This document shows, piece after piece, positions 39,801-54,085 of a stretch of 64,000 nt of DNA; positions within the stretch are counted from its first letter, which is position 1; every line of letters begins with the position of its first letter. A model generated the notes under the pieces. That model did no database searches, was not told the origin of the DNA, and was given only the letters and a program-made list of their open reading frames with translations. A program made the position numbers and the translations under genes. The DNA is from Purshia tridentata (taxonomy: Eukaryota > Streptophyta > Magnoliopsida > Rosales > Rosaceae), in the NCBI GenBank assembly GCA_003254885.1, contig QANT01002318.1:1-64000 (forward strand), in the 5' to 3' direction.

Positions 39801-42800
39801 TAAAGTCATCAAACCAACTCTTTCTTTGTTGTATTACCAAGGGAAAGAAAGCGGACTAAATCAATTAGTATATGTTACAAGTCAAATGGCAGGATTGTGT
39901 AGATTAAGAAGTAGAAAAATGAGAACCAGTAAATTTTATCTATTTATGCCACAAAAATTAAGCTCACCATTAGAAATCTCTATCAGAAACATTTCTTTAA
40001 CTTGCAGTGAAGAAGGTGAGGTATTCAAGGCTGTTGTCAAGCAACTAATAGAAGAAGCCTGTAGAATGAGGTATAAAATAGTATAAGAAATCACAGTGAA
40101 TAAGCGCAGGCATAACAGATACTGTTTAAGAATTATCTCTTAAAAGTAAGGGATACTAACCAGCAGACCAGTCTGATCACTTTTGAAGGGAAACCCAATT
40201 CTTATCCTTTCTTGTAGAGATGTAAAAACTGTTGGCAACAATTCTCCAGGCATTCTTGAATATCTGTAGAATGACCATTGATAGGAACAATAAGTACAAA
40301 ATAAATAATTCATCACATTGGAAAAAAAGAAGAAGAAGAAGAAGAAGAAGAAAAAACATAACCATCAGAATATTTTGAGGGGAAGAATTCATACGGTGTA
40401 GATGATATCAAAAGCATGAGAATCTTGAACAAGGATGCCAGCAACCTACTATGAGTTTCACTTTGAATCAAGTACAAAATGCCTACACCAGATACATCAA
40501 GAACAAATGCAGCATCAAGCATTTAAAAGTATTATTATTGCACCAATAATATGAATTTGAGCTGCATAGTGCCTTTTACATACCTGTATGAAGCTGCATT
40601 AGTATATGTCCAAGGGAACTTGAAAGAGCTGTAAAAGATCCACGTTTAGAAGATTCTTTGAACTCGGCTACCTGCAGAAAAACAGAAGAAGGCCCATCCA
40701 GCATTGCTTCCAGAGTTGAGGCACATGCAACCCGTGCCTAGGCACCATAGAGAAGCACGTGTCAGCTAGAAGCACCACTGAAGAAAGAGCAGTGAACAAT
40801 ACCTTTAATAATTCACCAAGAGGAAGTGAGGTGACCAAATATAATAAGAAAGAGCAGTAAACAATACCTTTAAATAAGGATCAAATAACAAACATGTCAT
40901 TAGTGTTGCTTCAAACTTCCTGTAAATCAGAGGGTAACATAAAAGAAGTGAGAAATTTTTTTTGCGATAGATTAAAATTAAGTGAAATTTACCATCCATG
41001 AATGAGAGGAAGGAGGATGCTTAACCTAGGTTGCAGTACATCACTGGTTGGTAAAAGCAGCGTCCATTGGCTAGTAAATGATTTGGAATCAGCTTGACAA
41101 AGATCCTTCCACCAAATAAAGCAAACAGAGCAAACATTAAGAACTTTAATTGTCCAATGCAGCATACCAATTTCTCCATAAATGAAAAAGAAGCCAAAGT
41201 TTCGCCACCATCTGGCAAAATTTTAAATGAATAACAGGTATCCAGCTAGCAAATCAACTCTAGAGCGAATTTGACCAAAATATAGTGACTTCTCCAGCAA
41301 GATCACATAAAACATTTGCTATATTTTAATATTTTCCTTTTTCTCCAACTTTTAGAAGATGGAAAGAAATATACTAGATTGCTTTGCAAATTAACCTTTT
41401 TTTCAACCAAATTTTTTCCTTTCCTTCGACTTTTCTGAGTCTTACATAGAGCATTGGTCATCTCTTAACCTGACAACACCAAAATTAACATATCCTACTT
41501 CTAGACAGCTATATCTGCTCAAGGAATTAATAGGATGCCATAATGTTATGTCGTATCTTCCCCTTTAAAATAAGGAGGAGAGATCTTTGGAGAGGTGAGA
41601 TTCCTGAGACAGGGGACATCTCCCCAATTATGTGCCCCAGTGTTGACATTGAGATAAAAAGAAGTAGATACTGGGGAAAAAATATCTTAAAAAGCTTTAA
41701 CAACTTGAACTTTAGGAAATTAAAAAAAAAAGGGGTAAAACCCAAAAATTATTGCAAAATTTACCTGTATACAAACAATGGCAGCTACTCTGACCTTGGA
41801 CTTCTGAATGCTGTCAGTGTCTTTAAGTGATCCATCACTGTCACTATAATCTGAATCTGATGATGTAAAATCATGTGTGGAAGATTCATGATCTGATGAA
41901 CCTTGAGAACCCTGAGCTCCAGTCTGCTTCATATTTGAACTGTCCCTTTGGCGTAGATGTGGAGGCCTATATGGAGTACGATCTGCCCTTTTAGGATCTT
42001 CCAAAGATGACTTAAGGCTCGCAAGACTAAGCTCCTTCTCCTTTTGACCAACTACTGGACATGTAAGTTGGGTTCTGCTACCAATGCCATAGGAGAAGAA
42101 CATTCTCAAAGCAGCTACAAAACCTGACACCTGAAAATAGAAATAAATCCAGAAGGTATGAAAGATAATGATTGCATATACAAATTCATTAGTTGATCTT
42201 AACTCCAATACACAAAAAGCATCAACTTACATGGTCCGAAAGGGAACACTTACGATCTGCGAGAGTTAAATGTAGACAATGGAGAAGAGATAAATAGAAC
42301 CTGCAAAGCACAAGTCCCATGCCAACGATATAAAAGATGAAAAATTTGTGTATACCATATGAAACAAGCAGTACTAGAGATTCTTTCTCTCAATTACACC
42401 TTTCGTAAGCATATCAGAGAACCCCAGAAAAAAAGAGAGAGGTGAAAATACCTGGACATAACACTGTCTTCCACATGCAGGCTTTTAGCTGCCAAGACAT
42501 CCATCACTTTCCTAAACACCTATTCACACAGGAAAACAGCCTCAGCTTCATATATACATACACATGCATAGAAATATATAACATTACATGTAAAAGAGTA
42601 TCGCAACCTCAATCATTGATCTCCATATTTCAACAGGAAATGATGAGTCAACTCTAGAGATTGTTTCTCCAAGCATAGTAAAGGCGAGGGTCTGAACTTC
42701 CCATAAGCTGCTATACAGGGGCATTCTCTTTCCAATTTCAAGACCAGAGCTTTGGTTGCGAACAGAGTGCGCTGAGCTACTCATCTCTGCATGAGAACTC

Positions 42801-43477
42801 TCAATGATGCGCAGCAGGAACTTCACCAACTGAACCTCATCCGCGGTCGAGCATTTTCTCTGATACGTGCTTATAACTCGTCTATAAAAGAAGTAACTTT
42901 ACATCGAATTTGCAAAAAAGAATATACATTTGCTCAAATTCACATTGAAAAGTCAGAGGAGCTAACCTTAGAGTCCGTAGCGATTCCATAATCGGCGTAA
43001 ACGACGAAGCGACGATGAAAACTTGAAGCATGTTGCCGAAGGAGTCCAGGATCAGAGTCCATGAAGTTGAATTGAGTTCAAGAGGAAGACGATGGCAGAT
43101 GTCGTGGATCTGAAGCAAAACGACAACAATTCAGAGAAAACGACAAAGCAAAGCCAAAAGAAAGGAGAAGAGTGAAGGTCTCACACTCTCAGTCATACCA
43201 AGTGTGTTATTTGAGTGAAGGTAGGGGTCATTTCTTCGGCGCCGTGAGACTTGGCCGCGATCAGCTCCAACAAAAAGAGCAAATCCGACGTGGCCTCCGG
43301 CGGAGGAAGGTCCGGGGCGGCGGAGAGGAGAGTGTGGAAGTGGGAGAAGATGAAATTGTGGAGGAGTTCGGGGATTGGGGTGCGCAGAGGAGTTGTGAGA
43401 GTTTCATCCCTCACTGTCAGAAACGCCGTCCTCCACCACCTCACCGCCGACGATGACGATGATGCTGTCGCCGCCAT
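33834..43477 (-). CDS. HEAT-repeat protein, HEATR6-like (DUF4042)
   Basis: Twenty-six exons, all GT-AG and in frame, encode 1188 aa, close to animal HEATR6. Exons, 5' to 3': 43199-43477, 42967-43109, 42608-42881, 42452-42519, 42231-42300, 41765-42130, 41026-41105, 40868-40919, 40584-40737, 40395-40482, 40161-40263, 39968-40058, 39322-39419, 37948-38130, 37494-37745, 37078-37173, 36869-36963, 36690-36753, 36497-36584, 36340-36413, 35619-35876, 35422-35495, 35025-35131, 34640-34758, 34462-34539 and 33834-34046. Helical repeats run throughout, for example VHAAVRDDIPSVRSAACRAIG, VRITASWALANICDSI and IKSNAVRALGNLSR. A Ser/Asp-rich acidic linker near residues 370-390 (SSDSDYSDSDGS) precedes the conserved DUF4042 stretch (FEATLMTCLLFDPYLKARVACASTLEAML). 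Proteins of this kind are scaffolds; the plant role is unknown to me. No catalytic motif is present. I recall At4g38120 as a likely relative. Confidence 0.92.
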
Positions 43478-45457
43478 TTGTCACCTTTCGGCTTCTCAGT
43501 CCCCCCAACTCCAACGCATTTCAGACTCTCAGTTGTACTGTATATCAGACAGTCCAAAGACTACAAATTACGAACAATTTTCGTCTTCAACAACTGTCCA
43601 TTGGGCCCAAGAATTGGATAACAGGCCCAGTTCGAATAGTGCGACTTTTTCATTTCAGCCCAAATGTGATATTCTTCATCTTGGGAACTAACCCTGGCCC
43701 AATCAAATCATATTTCAGTTCGTGGATAAATCATTCATGCGTGCGTAGACGACTATCTTAGCATGTATTTTATATTGTAGAAGTTAGGGTATCCAATTCA
43801 CATCTAATTGGTAATATACTTCTATATAAAATTTTACAATCCTTATGTAAGATTTACTCTCAACGCACCTCCTCTTCTATAACGTGACTTGAACCAAATA
43901 CATGAATATTAATTGAGTGACTTGTCGGCTGGGTTTGACACATAGATTTTCCGTTCAAATACCATATGTAAGCTAGAGCATTCAACTTAAAATGAATTAA
44001 CAATGAAAGTTGAGGGATTCAAGATATTAAATATTGTTATGTAAGGATTTACATTCTTGACATCAAACTTAATATCAACAAATACAAGTTATATGCATTG
44101 GAGTCCCTTTCTTATAATAAGTTGAGCACTGTTTTCATCTTGGTTCAAACGCCATATTCCAACATGCAAGAAAGAAGAAAGGACAAAGCATATCAGAAAA
44201 AAAAAGATATATGGCTGAGTCATAGTTGGCAAGCCCAGCTATGCACAGTAAATGGGCTGAAACTGAAAGCAGCATCAACCAAACGCATTGATTAGGCGCA
44301 TGGGCAGTGTCCCACCCATCAATCAAGCATAATTTAGAGCACAACTGAACGTATCTTTGTTAATTAATATTGTGAAGTTGCCTGAGATGCAGGCAACCTC
44401 AGTCTAATGACTGTACTGGCTGCTTTGTGTTTCGTTGTTGGCTTCGGCCTTTGTGGGTTGCTAATAAATAGAGAGTTCTAGACTTGTAGTATATGTGGTG
44501 GTGGCTTAGTTGGTTAGCCCACAGCCACACACATATGGATTGTAATATTGTATTTGTTTACTTGGTGGGTCCAAAAAGGCCAGCGTCCTGCCAAGCCATA
44601 ACTAAGTTCATTTACTCTTGTGGGCCTAGCTTCTTTGAACTTATATGTATACATATCTTTTAGAAAAATAAAAATTACGGATACAAATGGGTATTTGACA
44701 TTTGTTATGAGGAATTATTTATGTGGTGCTGGTGTTGTTGGCTTTACTGAGTTCGTACACTCGTACATGTAATGTCATGATCGTTTCACTCGTGTTACAC
44801 TCATTTGGCTTTAATATACTGCTTAGTAAGTATAGTAAGGGAATTGCTACAATAGGTCATGGTCATATTAACCAAGGGAATTGACAGAAAATTGAGAGGT
44901 TGTTGGAGAGCAGATAGTGAGAAATAGACTGAAAAGATAGTGAGAAATGCCACAATCAAGAGACCTGCAACTAAGCAAGAGGTGAAGTTTCAGAGTTTGT
45001 GTTGGAGGAGAGAGAGTAGAGGAAAGGTGCTGTGACCTGATTTATGGGATTAAAAAATTAGTAGACAAAACAAATGGTAGATTTTAATTGGTGTTACATA
45101 TGGTGATATGGCAGAAATACTCTCACCGAAAGCATAGTGATGTGAAGGTCATGCATGGATATAGTAGATGCGAGACATTTTCTAAACTAAAATTAAGGAG
45201 AGGAATGAGTCATTAATGAGAATATTAGCTCTTCTTCCAAGTAGAGATATTAGTTGCTTAGTCTTTTAAGTTAAAGCATCCCTATTTATATAGGTGGAAA
45301 TGGAATCTCACCTACACTACATAAACTAATTGTAAACAAGTGCGGCATAGAAATATTTGAAGCTCCAAAATGTCAAATATTCTCAAACTAGAATTCTAAT
45401 ACTATTTTCATTAATTATCTCTAAAAATAGAAAGCCTCATCACTTTCCATCTTTTCA

Positions 45458-45460
<3 letters not shown>

Positions 45461-45493
<33 letters not shown>
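45461..45493 (+). repeat. (CT)16 microsatellite
   Basis: Uninterrupted CT run, followed 140 bp later by a TTTTTCAG and an ATG in good context at 45631. It resembles the CT-rich leaders of plant genes, but no full ORF follows. Confidence 0.9.
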
Positions 45494-45496
<3 letters not shown>

Positions 45497-45846
45497 CCCA
45501 CAAACAAAAATATCTTGCCAGTCGTCGTTGTTCTGTTTGTTGACGACAAGCATCAATATTTCCAAACCCTAGCTAGCTAAGCTTATCCACTCACTACTTT
45601 TCACTTTTCATTTTTCAGAAGGAAAAAACCATGGGCTCCACTGCAAAGCACATAGTTATTATGGAATCTGGGGCAATTGGCCCATATTACTGATCGACCT
45701 TCTTTTATACATGTGATTAATATATTATTCCACCCACCAGCTCAACCTTATCATAATGCTGATTGTTTGTGTAAATCCCTCTTTTTCTTTGTTTTGTTAA
45801 ATCTCTCAAATCACGGCTGATTTGAGAGAAGCCATGTGTGAACTTA

Positions 45847-45912
45847 CATCATCATCAATCATCAATCATCACTCATCAATCATCAATCATCACTCATCAC
45901 TCATCAATCATC
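45847..45912. repeat. ATC-based minisatellite
   Basis: Irregular array of ATCAATC and ATCACTC heptads over 66 bp (ATCATCAATCATCAATCATC...). Simple-sequence expansion, not a CRISPR array: there are no spacers. Confidence 0.85.
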
Positions 45913-47189
45913 GTCCTCTGTTTTGCTGCTAAGCACAAAACCAACCATATATAACCAGTGAGGTAATTAAAAAATACAAGGACGGAAAGGCCGAAAGGGA
46001 GCATATATATACTTCACAGATATACATGAAGCTCAATGGAGTTCGATCAGTTGGAAATATTAGTTTAAATATTGATGTGTTTAGGATAACTTCCATGTAA
46101 TCTGATTAACTTACAATAAAAAACTTTGTTTATGGAGGCATTAATTTATAGCTTTATAATAGTAAAAGTTAAAAACTATGCACCAAAGTAGAAGGAATGA
46201 CCGGATGAGTGTCAATATTGGATTTCGCATCCTAATATCATTTCATGTTATTTAAAATTAGATAGGAAATAAAAAAATATTTAGTCTTATTCCTTCGCCT
46301 CTTAAATTGATTACCTCAATGAGAACCCAAGGATCAGCAAACTCTCTTCTCTCCGTCAACAAAAATTCAGAATTTTTATGGAATCAAATTAAGGTGGAAT
46401 TGCAAACCCCTTCCCCCTTTCAAGAGTATATTATTTCCCTTAATTAACATGAACAAGTACTTTAACTGCAGCTGACATATGAAAGAGACATCACTTTCCA
46501 AGTTTCCATGAATTAAGGCAATATTCTTTGTCTTTCTCTAATAATTTTTTCAGTCTTCTTATACTAATTCTCAAATGGAATTTGTTTTCAAAATTTTAGG
46601 TAAAAAACACCTGCAGTTCAAAAATGTAAACCATAATGTGTGTAGGATACTCGATCAATTTTTAGTATTTGGAGAAATTAAAGAATCATTCCTTTCCTTC
46701 TAACCTACAATTAGTGGCAAATTGTAAATCAGACACTTTTGTAACCCAAGAATATATTGTTAGTTTAAGTTTTGAATATTCTCATAATTAAGTAAATATG
46801 AAATGTTTATATCACCCATAAAGATATAAATATTAAATGCATAATTTGTACAATACCAAAATTGAGACACTTGAAACAAAACTTACTTTAGTGAAACTTG
46901 ACCAAATTAAACTATAAGTATCAAAACCTTAAGTGCCTCTCACATGTTCATTTAATTGAACAAATTGTACTTGTTTGAGCAAATTATTCTTTTTATGTTG
47001 AAAATCTTGACAAAATTAAGTAATTGAAATAATTAGTAAACTACAATACTAAAAAAGAAACTACATTATTAAGTTATCTTGAATACAAGGTATTATAAAG
47101 TCCAAAAGTGAAAAATAAACATGTTTGAGCCTAAATTTTTTTTATGAAATTTCCATTTGGGCCAAAAATTTAAATGCAAAATATACTTG

Positions 47190-47347
47190 TTTTGGGTCAA
47201 GCCCAACCCGTATAAACCGACCAACCCAAATCGATTTCAATTAGTTTGAATTGGTTCGGTTTTTTTACATGCAATAGTTTGGCTTGGTTTGATTCGGTTA
47301 GCAATTTGGGCTCAAAAACAACCCAAACCACTCGATACCCACCCCTA
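47190..47347. mobile_element. fragment of a hAT-type element
   Basis: Ends in CCCACCCCTA at 47347, the same terminus as the hAT MITE at 2380, and has the same CCAACCC/GGTTCGGTTT interior style. No matching left end or target duplication was found, so it looks truncated. Confidence 0.5.
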
Positions 47348-47955
47348 GTGCATGGTTTGTTCAAGCTACCACTGATGTGAACATGTGAATGAACATATAA
47401 ACATGTTACACGCGTATATACTTAACACGTGTAATGCGTATCGCACATTATATGGTTTTAATGAATTTATAACAAAATTGAAGGAAAATCCTTACTTGAC
47501 ACAAAATGAAATTAATATCATGATAGTGATATAGGGTATAATTGGGACTCTCTAACTAAATTTTTCCCTATTTTAAACTCTGAACACTTGTAATTAACAT
47601 GTAGATTACACGTATAAGGTAACCTTAAGTGTTTGGTTTACACGTAGAAGGTAAATTTGAGTGTTTTATGTGAGTAAATACGTTGTTAGACCCTCTACCA
47701 TGCTTGAATTTACCCCTTATATACATACTCATCATTGATCAGTGTAGTAAATAGTTTGAGCTATGAAGGTCCCAGAAGAGAGTAATTTTGAGAATCGGAT
47801 GCCCCACACATGTGAAACTTCTAAACGACCCTAAGAAGATGACAAATTCTCTTGCAGAAGGCTGAAGCTAGCCACCGAGGACAATTAATTATTTTATAAC
47901 CTCAGGAGCACGCATCCATTTCTTGCTTCCTCACTCAGTCTTTAAGAACTCACCT

Positions 47956-47961
47956 TATAAA
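47956..47961 (+). promoter_or_regulatory. TATA box of the ATL gene
   Basis: TATAAA located 128 bp upstream of the ATL start codon. The intervening leader has no ATG and is CT/A-rich, supporting 48084 as the start. Confidence 0.6.
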
Positions 47962-48083
47962 CCATCCTAATCTCTATACTCTAACTTCACGCAACCCACC
48001 TTCTCTCTCAACAAAAAAGAAAAAAGAGGCAGAATATAAAACATTCCCTTTTCTGAAAAAAGAGGATCATCGAGCAGCAGATT

Positions 48084-48749
48084 ATGAGGCCACCACCAAG
48101 AGTAGTAGCTGAATACGGCCTCCTCATCCACCTTTCCTCCCCACAATCACCACCACCTTCCTCCCCGGCAAGATGTGAGCCCCACGCTTGCCGCTGGTGG
48201 CCCTACTCCGGCTCCAAAGAGTTCGAAGCCAACGCTGCCATGGTCATCATCATCCTCCTCTCCGCCCTCACCTGCGCCCTCGCTCTCAACGCCGCCATCC
48301 GCTGCTTCCTCCGCAGCAGCACCACCACCTCCGCCACCCCACCCGACGGCCGTGCTCCTGACCACCACCCTGTAATTCTCCCCCAGACTCAAATGGTTCA
48401 TGCTCAGCAGAAGAGCAATGCCGCGGTGGCTCCGCCCCTGGAGAGCGGGCCCACGGTGGTGTACACGGCGGGAATGAAAACCAGGTTGGTAGGGGCCGAG
48501 GCCGAGTGCGCCATTTGCTTGTCGGAGTTCGTGGAGGGCGAGGGGATAAGGGTTCTGCCGAGGTGTAAGCATGGCTTCCACGCTCAGTGTATCCAGGAGT
48601 GGCTGTCTTCTCACTCCTCTTGCCCCACGTGCCGCCGCACGTGCCTCCCTCCATCCCCTTCTCAATCTCCACCGCCACCACCGCCACCATCCACCGAGCA
48701 TAATATTTCCCAGGAACAACCACCGGTACCGGAAAGCACTGGTCCGTAG
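48084..48749 (+). CDS. ATL-family RING-H2 E3 ubiquitin ligase
   Basis: Single-exon gene of 221 aa, as usual for Arabidopsis Toxicos en Levadura (ATL) ligases. One hydrophobic helix at about residues 52-74 ([20 protein letters not shown]) anchors it to a membrane. A short conserved region precedes the RING-H2 finger at 142-183. Ligands in order are C142, C145, C161, H163, H166, C169, C180 and C183, with the Trp (W173) that contacts the E2 and the Pro after C180 typical of ATLs. The tail is Pro/Ser-rich. Such proteins ubiquitinate targets at membranes, often in defence or carbon/nitrogen responses; the target is unknown. It resembles the ATL72-76/ATL8 group, but I cannot choose a member. The first 45 residues are Pro-rich. 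GC-rich coding gives long antisense open frames that are shadows. Confidence 0.93.
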   Translation: MRPPPRVVAEYGLLIHLSSPQSPPPSSPARCEPHACRWWPYSGSKEFEANAAMVIIILLSALTCALALNAAIRCFLRSSTTTSATPPDGRAPDHHPVILPQTQMVHAQQKSNAAVAPPLESGPTVVYTAGMKTRLVGAEAECAICLSEFVEGEGIRVLPRCKHGFHAQCIQEWLSSHSSCPTCRRTCLPPSPSQSPPPPPPPSTEHNISQEQPPVPESTGP

Positions 48750-49747
48750 CGGCTCTACCGTACTTACTGATGAGTTCCCAACTGTACACATTTGTATAAA
48801 CTAGTAATTGAGTTCAAGTTTAATTATTCACTTCTTTAAATGGTAGATCAATCAAAAATCCCAGCATTAATTTTTACTAATTGATGATTTTAATTAAATA
48901 ATTAGATCAAACGAAAATTGGTTAATTTCTTCGTCAGATTTGCATGTGGCCCTTGCGTTTTTTGTCTGCAGCTTTTAATAACCGTCCATTTTGCCTTTGG
49001 CTTTTCACTAGTAGCAGTAGAGCTGCCGATTGCCGATGCATGGCAACAAAACGTTGCGTTTCCAGGCGTTTCAAACTGCCCCAGTTGTGTCTGTTTCTGA
49101 AACTGAAAAGTGCACACACGGCGGACTTGCAACGTAGAGTGCAGGAAATTTTCGTGTCCCTAGCTTGCGCTGGACCACCTTGATAAGCGCAATATATATA
49201 GCACTCTGCATCCCCAGGCAAACCTAACACCACCTGGCTCAGTTGAGTCAGTTCCGAGTTCCGAGTTCTCTCTTTCATACAAAGAACCTGGGCAGTGATT
49301 TATGTGGAGCTCCAACTCCAACGTCAAGTACTGACATTAGATTTAACTATTCTTTGTTTGAGACATGTTACGGTATGACCCTTTTTTTCGGCGTTGAAGA
49401 TGGACTCGATCACTTGCCTCATTAGTCATTACATAAGTAACATATGCAAGAAAATACATTCACCCAATTCCCAACAACAAAGATAATTTTATGAATTAAA
49501 GCAGCCAAAACAATATTACTACTCTCTTATTATTTTTTCAACAATCGAGAAAAGCACATACTCAATGTGTACAAGGCAACCTACATATACTGATCTGATA
49601 TAATAAGAACTAGTGTACTATCAAGTATATGCGACAGCCAAGGAAGAAATTCAAACAAGATGACAAACAGACCAAGCACACCCATTACCGAATCTGACAA
49701 GCCAAAACCACACAATCCAAAAAAAGAAGGACAAAACGATCACATAT
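48750..49747. other. intergenic, with a promoter-like stretch
   Basis: ATL and actin 3' flanks. At 49193-49200 a TATATATA is followed 30 bp later by a C-rich initiator-like region, in a locally GC-richer block (48940-49300) with no ORF downstream. Possibly an orphan or non-coding-RNA promoter; weak. Confidence 0.3.
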
Positions 49748-51479
<1,732 letters not shown>

Positions 51480-51492
51480 TCTTTACAGTGGC

Positions 51493-52703
51493 CTGCAAAG
51501 AAATCAGGGTAATCTGTTAGGAACTTAAGAAGTATACTACGTTCAGCAGCCACATCAACCACATCAGCTTCATGATGATGAAAATAGTTAGATAGTTAGT
51601 AGTGGTTAAAGCGGTTATATTCAGTTGGGAAACGGTTAATGTATTCAACATTCAGTTACTCTGATGGGAGGGTTCATCTATAAATGCATGTAATCGTGTC
51701 AATTTTCCTTATTGAATGAATGGAAATACTCCATTGTTATTTATACTTCAGAAAACTCTTAGTTTTGGTTTTGGAAGGCATAACATCTACCATAATCTAA
51801 TCAATTCAAAGAAGCATATCCCAATACTTAAAGCAGCAAGCAAGCCATTGACAGATAAATTTCCCAACTGTTAAAATTAAAGAAAAGAATGGTCATATCA
51901 ATGAGTAACTGCAAGCTTGAATGAATTGCTAAGCACTGGGTAGCCCATATTTGAACAGGGCACACTTGACAGCTTACTGAAAGACAAGGGAGTGCCCTAT
52001 TTGACAGTAAAACCAACAAACAGGCAAAAAAAATTAAAATGAACATAACTTGCAAATTCCTTCTAGCAGTGGGTTTTAATGGCCGAAAATTGCATCCAGC
52101 ACAAAGCCAACCTAAGCAACTTGTATGGGTTTTCAGGTACCAAACACATATCCAAATCACATGGTTTATCAATATAGAGGAGTAAATTACAAGATTTGTA
52201 CAATAATGAGGATCACATATATAGATTACATTTCTTATTGAGACACATACAGCCAACAGTCAACAACTTGATAAGAAGAAGAATAGAAGAGAAATAGGCT
52301 TTTGAATTTCCTATCGTCCTCAAACATTATCAACTATTCATAAACAAAATTGATATGATACCAGCCTGATACCATCAAAATTTAGATCCCATCAGATCAA
52401 ATCACTCAGAAAAATATTAGAAATTGCACTAATTGGCTCTCAAGCATCAAAGTTACTCACCCTCAATCAGTGACCAACTGATTAACAAAAATATCAACGA
52501 TCACTTAACAAACTTATTAAACACCAGACATTCAAACTGAAATTGCATATATTGATTAAGACAAGACTAAAGAAATCAATCAAAACAGCAAACCAAATAC
52601 AGATTCCAAAGAAACCATCATTCGAACTTACAAAAATTGCTAAACAGAAAGCGAAAAAGAGCAGAGAAACTGAAGAGAAAGAAAAGAGCGTAGAAGCATA
52701 CAC
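51493..52703 (-). other. actin 5' leader intron
   Basis: On the minus strand, donor CCTAAG|GTGTAT at 52704/52703 and acceptor TTTGCAG at 51493 bound a 1.2-kb intron whose 3' end lies 13 nt before the ATG. Plant actin genes characteristically have such a leader intron, which raises expression. It contains a solo LTR at 51515-51792. Confidence 0.8.
51515..51792 (+). mobile_element. solo LTR, probably Copia-like, fossil
   Basis: A 278-bp segment opening with TGTTAGGAAC and closing in CTACCA, flanked by a perfect 5-bp target duplication TAATC (51510-51514 and 51793-51797). It carries a TATAAAT motif at about 51680 and a TTATTGAATGAATGGAAA-type 3' region typical of small plant LTRs. No internal domain or second LTR is present, so it is the remnant left by LTR-LTR recombination, non-coding and lying within the actin leader intron, opposite in orientation to the gene. 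Confidence 0.72.
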
Positions 52704-53588
52704 CTTAGGAGCTGGGACTCGCTGAGAGTTTGAGAAGTCGCAGCAGAACAGAGAGACAGAAAAGGCGTGCAGAGCAAACCAAAGAAACAAAGAAGAGCGA
52801 GTGGACAATCGAATAATGAAAGAGAGAAAAGGTCGGTAGATTCTGCTTTACGATTAGACAACAGCCAAAGCTGATGGCGAATTTTTTTTTTTTTTTTAAG
52901 TTCAGTATAGAAATTAAGCCGATAACTCAGCTCACTTACTACAAAAAATTTTATTTCAATCTTTTTTTTTTTGGCCAATTAGTTCAATCTTTTTTTTGTC
53001 ATAAAAGTTACTGAACAATTGACAATTGCAGTATTTATTTGGATTGTAAAAAATTCTAGTGTTATGTTGTTATTAATTGTCACCATTTTTTTTTGTGAGA
53101 AATGAGGCAAAATATCCAAAAAAAGATCTAGACAACTAGTCATTAATGACTAACATGAATATTAGCTTTCAAAAGAGTATCAGAGACACTCGGAAGAGGA
53201 ATTAATTGTCGCTATTTGATAGTAACAATAAACGATAATAACAATTTATCTAGTTTTTATAAAAAAGATTACCTCGTCACAAAAAATATGAAAAATATAA
53301 TGTGAATTTTATTTATACAAAATCGGTAAGTTATCATTGTAATTTTTAAGTGAATTTATTTATTATTAAGTTAAAATGGATTTTAGGGTAATTTATTTAA
53401 AAAAAATTAATGAAATAAAATAATAATAAAAGTTAAATAAAAAAAGGAAAAGAGTAGTGTGGACTGTGGAGCTGCCAAATGAACTTTCCAGAATGTAATT
53501 TGCATAAAAAAAATAATAATAATAAGGCAGCTGGAATTGGATGACTAATTTGGCAGCTGACCGAGGCAAGCGGTGGACTACCTTTTTT

Positions 53589-53699
53589 TTTTTTGGGAGA
53601 AAACAAACGTGGAGTAGGCAGTTTATTACTAAAAATTATTTGANTTTTTTGGGAGAAAACAAACGTGGAATAGGCAGTTTGTTACTAAAAATTATTTGA
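53589..53699. repeat. tandem duplication (56-bp unit) around an undetermined base
   Basis: TTTTTTGGGAGAAAACAAAC begins both copies (53589-53643 and 53645-53699), which differ at two positions. The single N in the window (53644) sits exactly at their junction, so the duplication may be a gap-closing artefact. Confidence 0.85.
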
Positions 53700-54085
53700 T
53701 ATAACCAATATTTTGGACAAAAAATTCTCATTTATCACTTTATTATTACAATAAACACAAAGTTCTAGAGAGCTAATTATATTATTTGTAAGAAAATTAT
53801 ATGTATCAAAAATATAAGTGAGTAACAGCGAGGAGACAGGGTTTTGAGGACAGGTGATTTGAGCCCCTATTATGTAACTAAGAAAAAAAAGAAGCTAATT
53901 CTATTGGCACCGAATTTTCGGTTACTAAAGAACAAAACATGAAAGGAAAAACAGCAATGAAGTAAACGTACAAGTGCAATTTTGTTTTTTGTTAAACGCA
54001 ATTTAATTGGGCTATATTAGTTTGGGACTTCTAATAGCTAATGTCTACAATGAATGCCACTTATTTATTCAGAGTTCAAGTATTG

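Larger units (their letters stand above)
43478..47955. other. intergenic between HEAT gene and ATL gene
   Basis: HEAT gene promoter (43478 on) followed by 4 kb of AT-rich DNA with microsatellites, repeat fragments and one start-codon relic at 45631. Segments at 43780-44050 share words with the inverted repeat at 12464. No complete gene recognised. Confidence 0.5.

Noticed and set aside
44502-44513. TGGCTTAGTTGG, a perfect tRNA A-box, as a possible tRNA or SINE head
   Set aside because: No B-box, no cloverleaf and no poly(A)-type tail follow, so it is probably a chance match.
45847-45912. Short regularly repeated ATC heptads as a CRISPR-like array
   Set aside because: No unique spacers, and the genome is a plant. 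Simple-sequence repeat.
48147-48791. 214-codon and 167-codon open frames antisense to the ATL gene
   Set aside because: GC-rich coding sequence leaves antisense frames open by chance. The products are Gly/Arg-rich without any domain, while the sense frame encodes a perfect RING-H2 protein.
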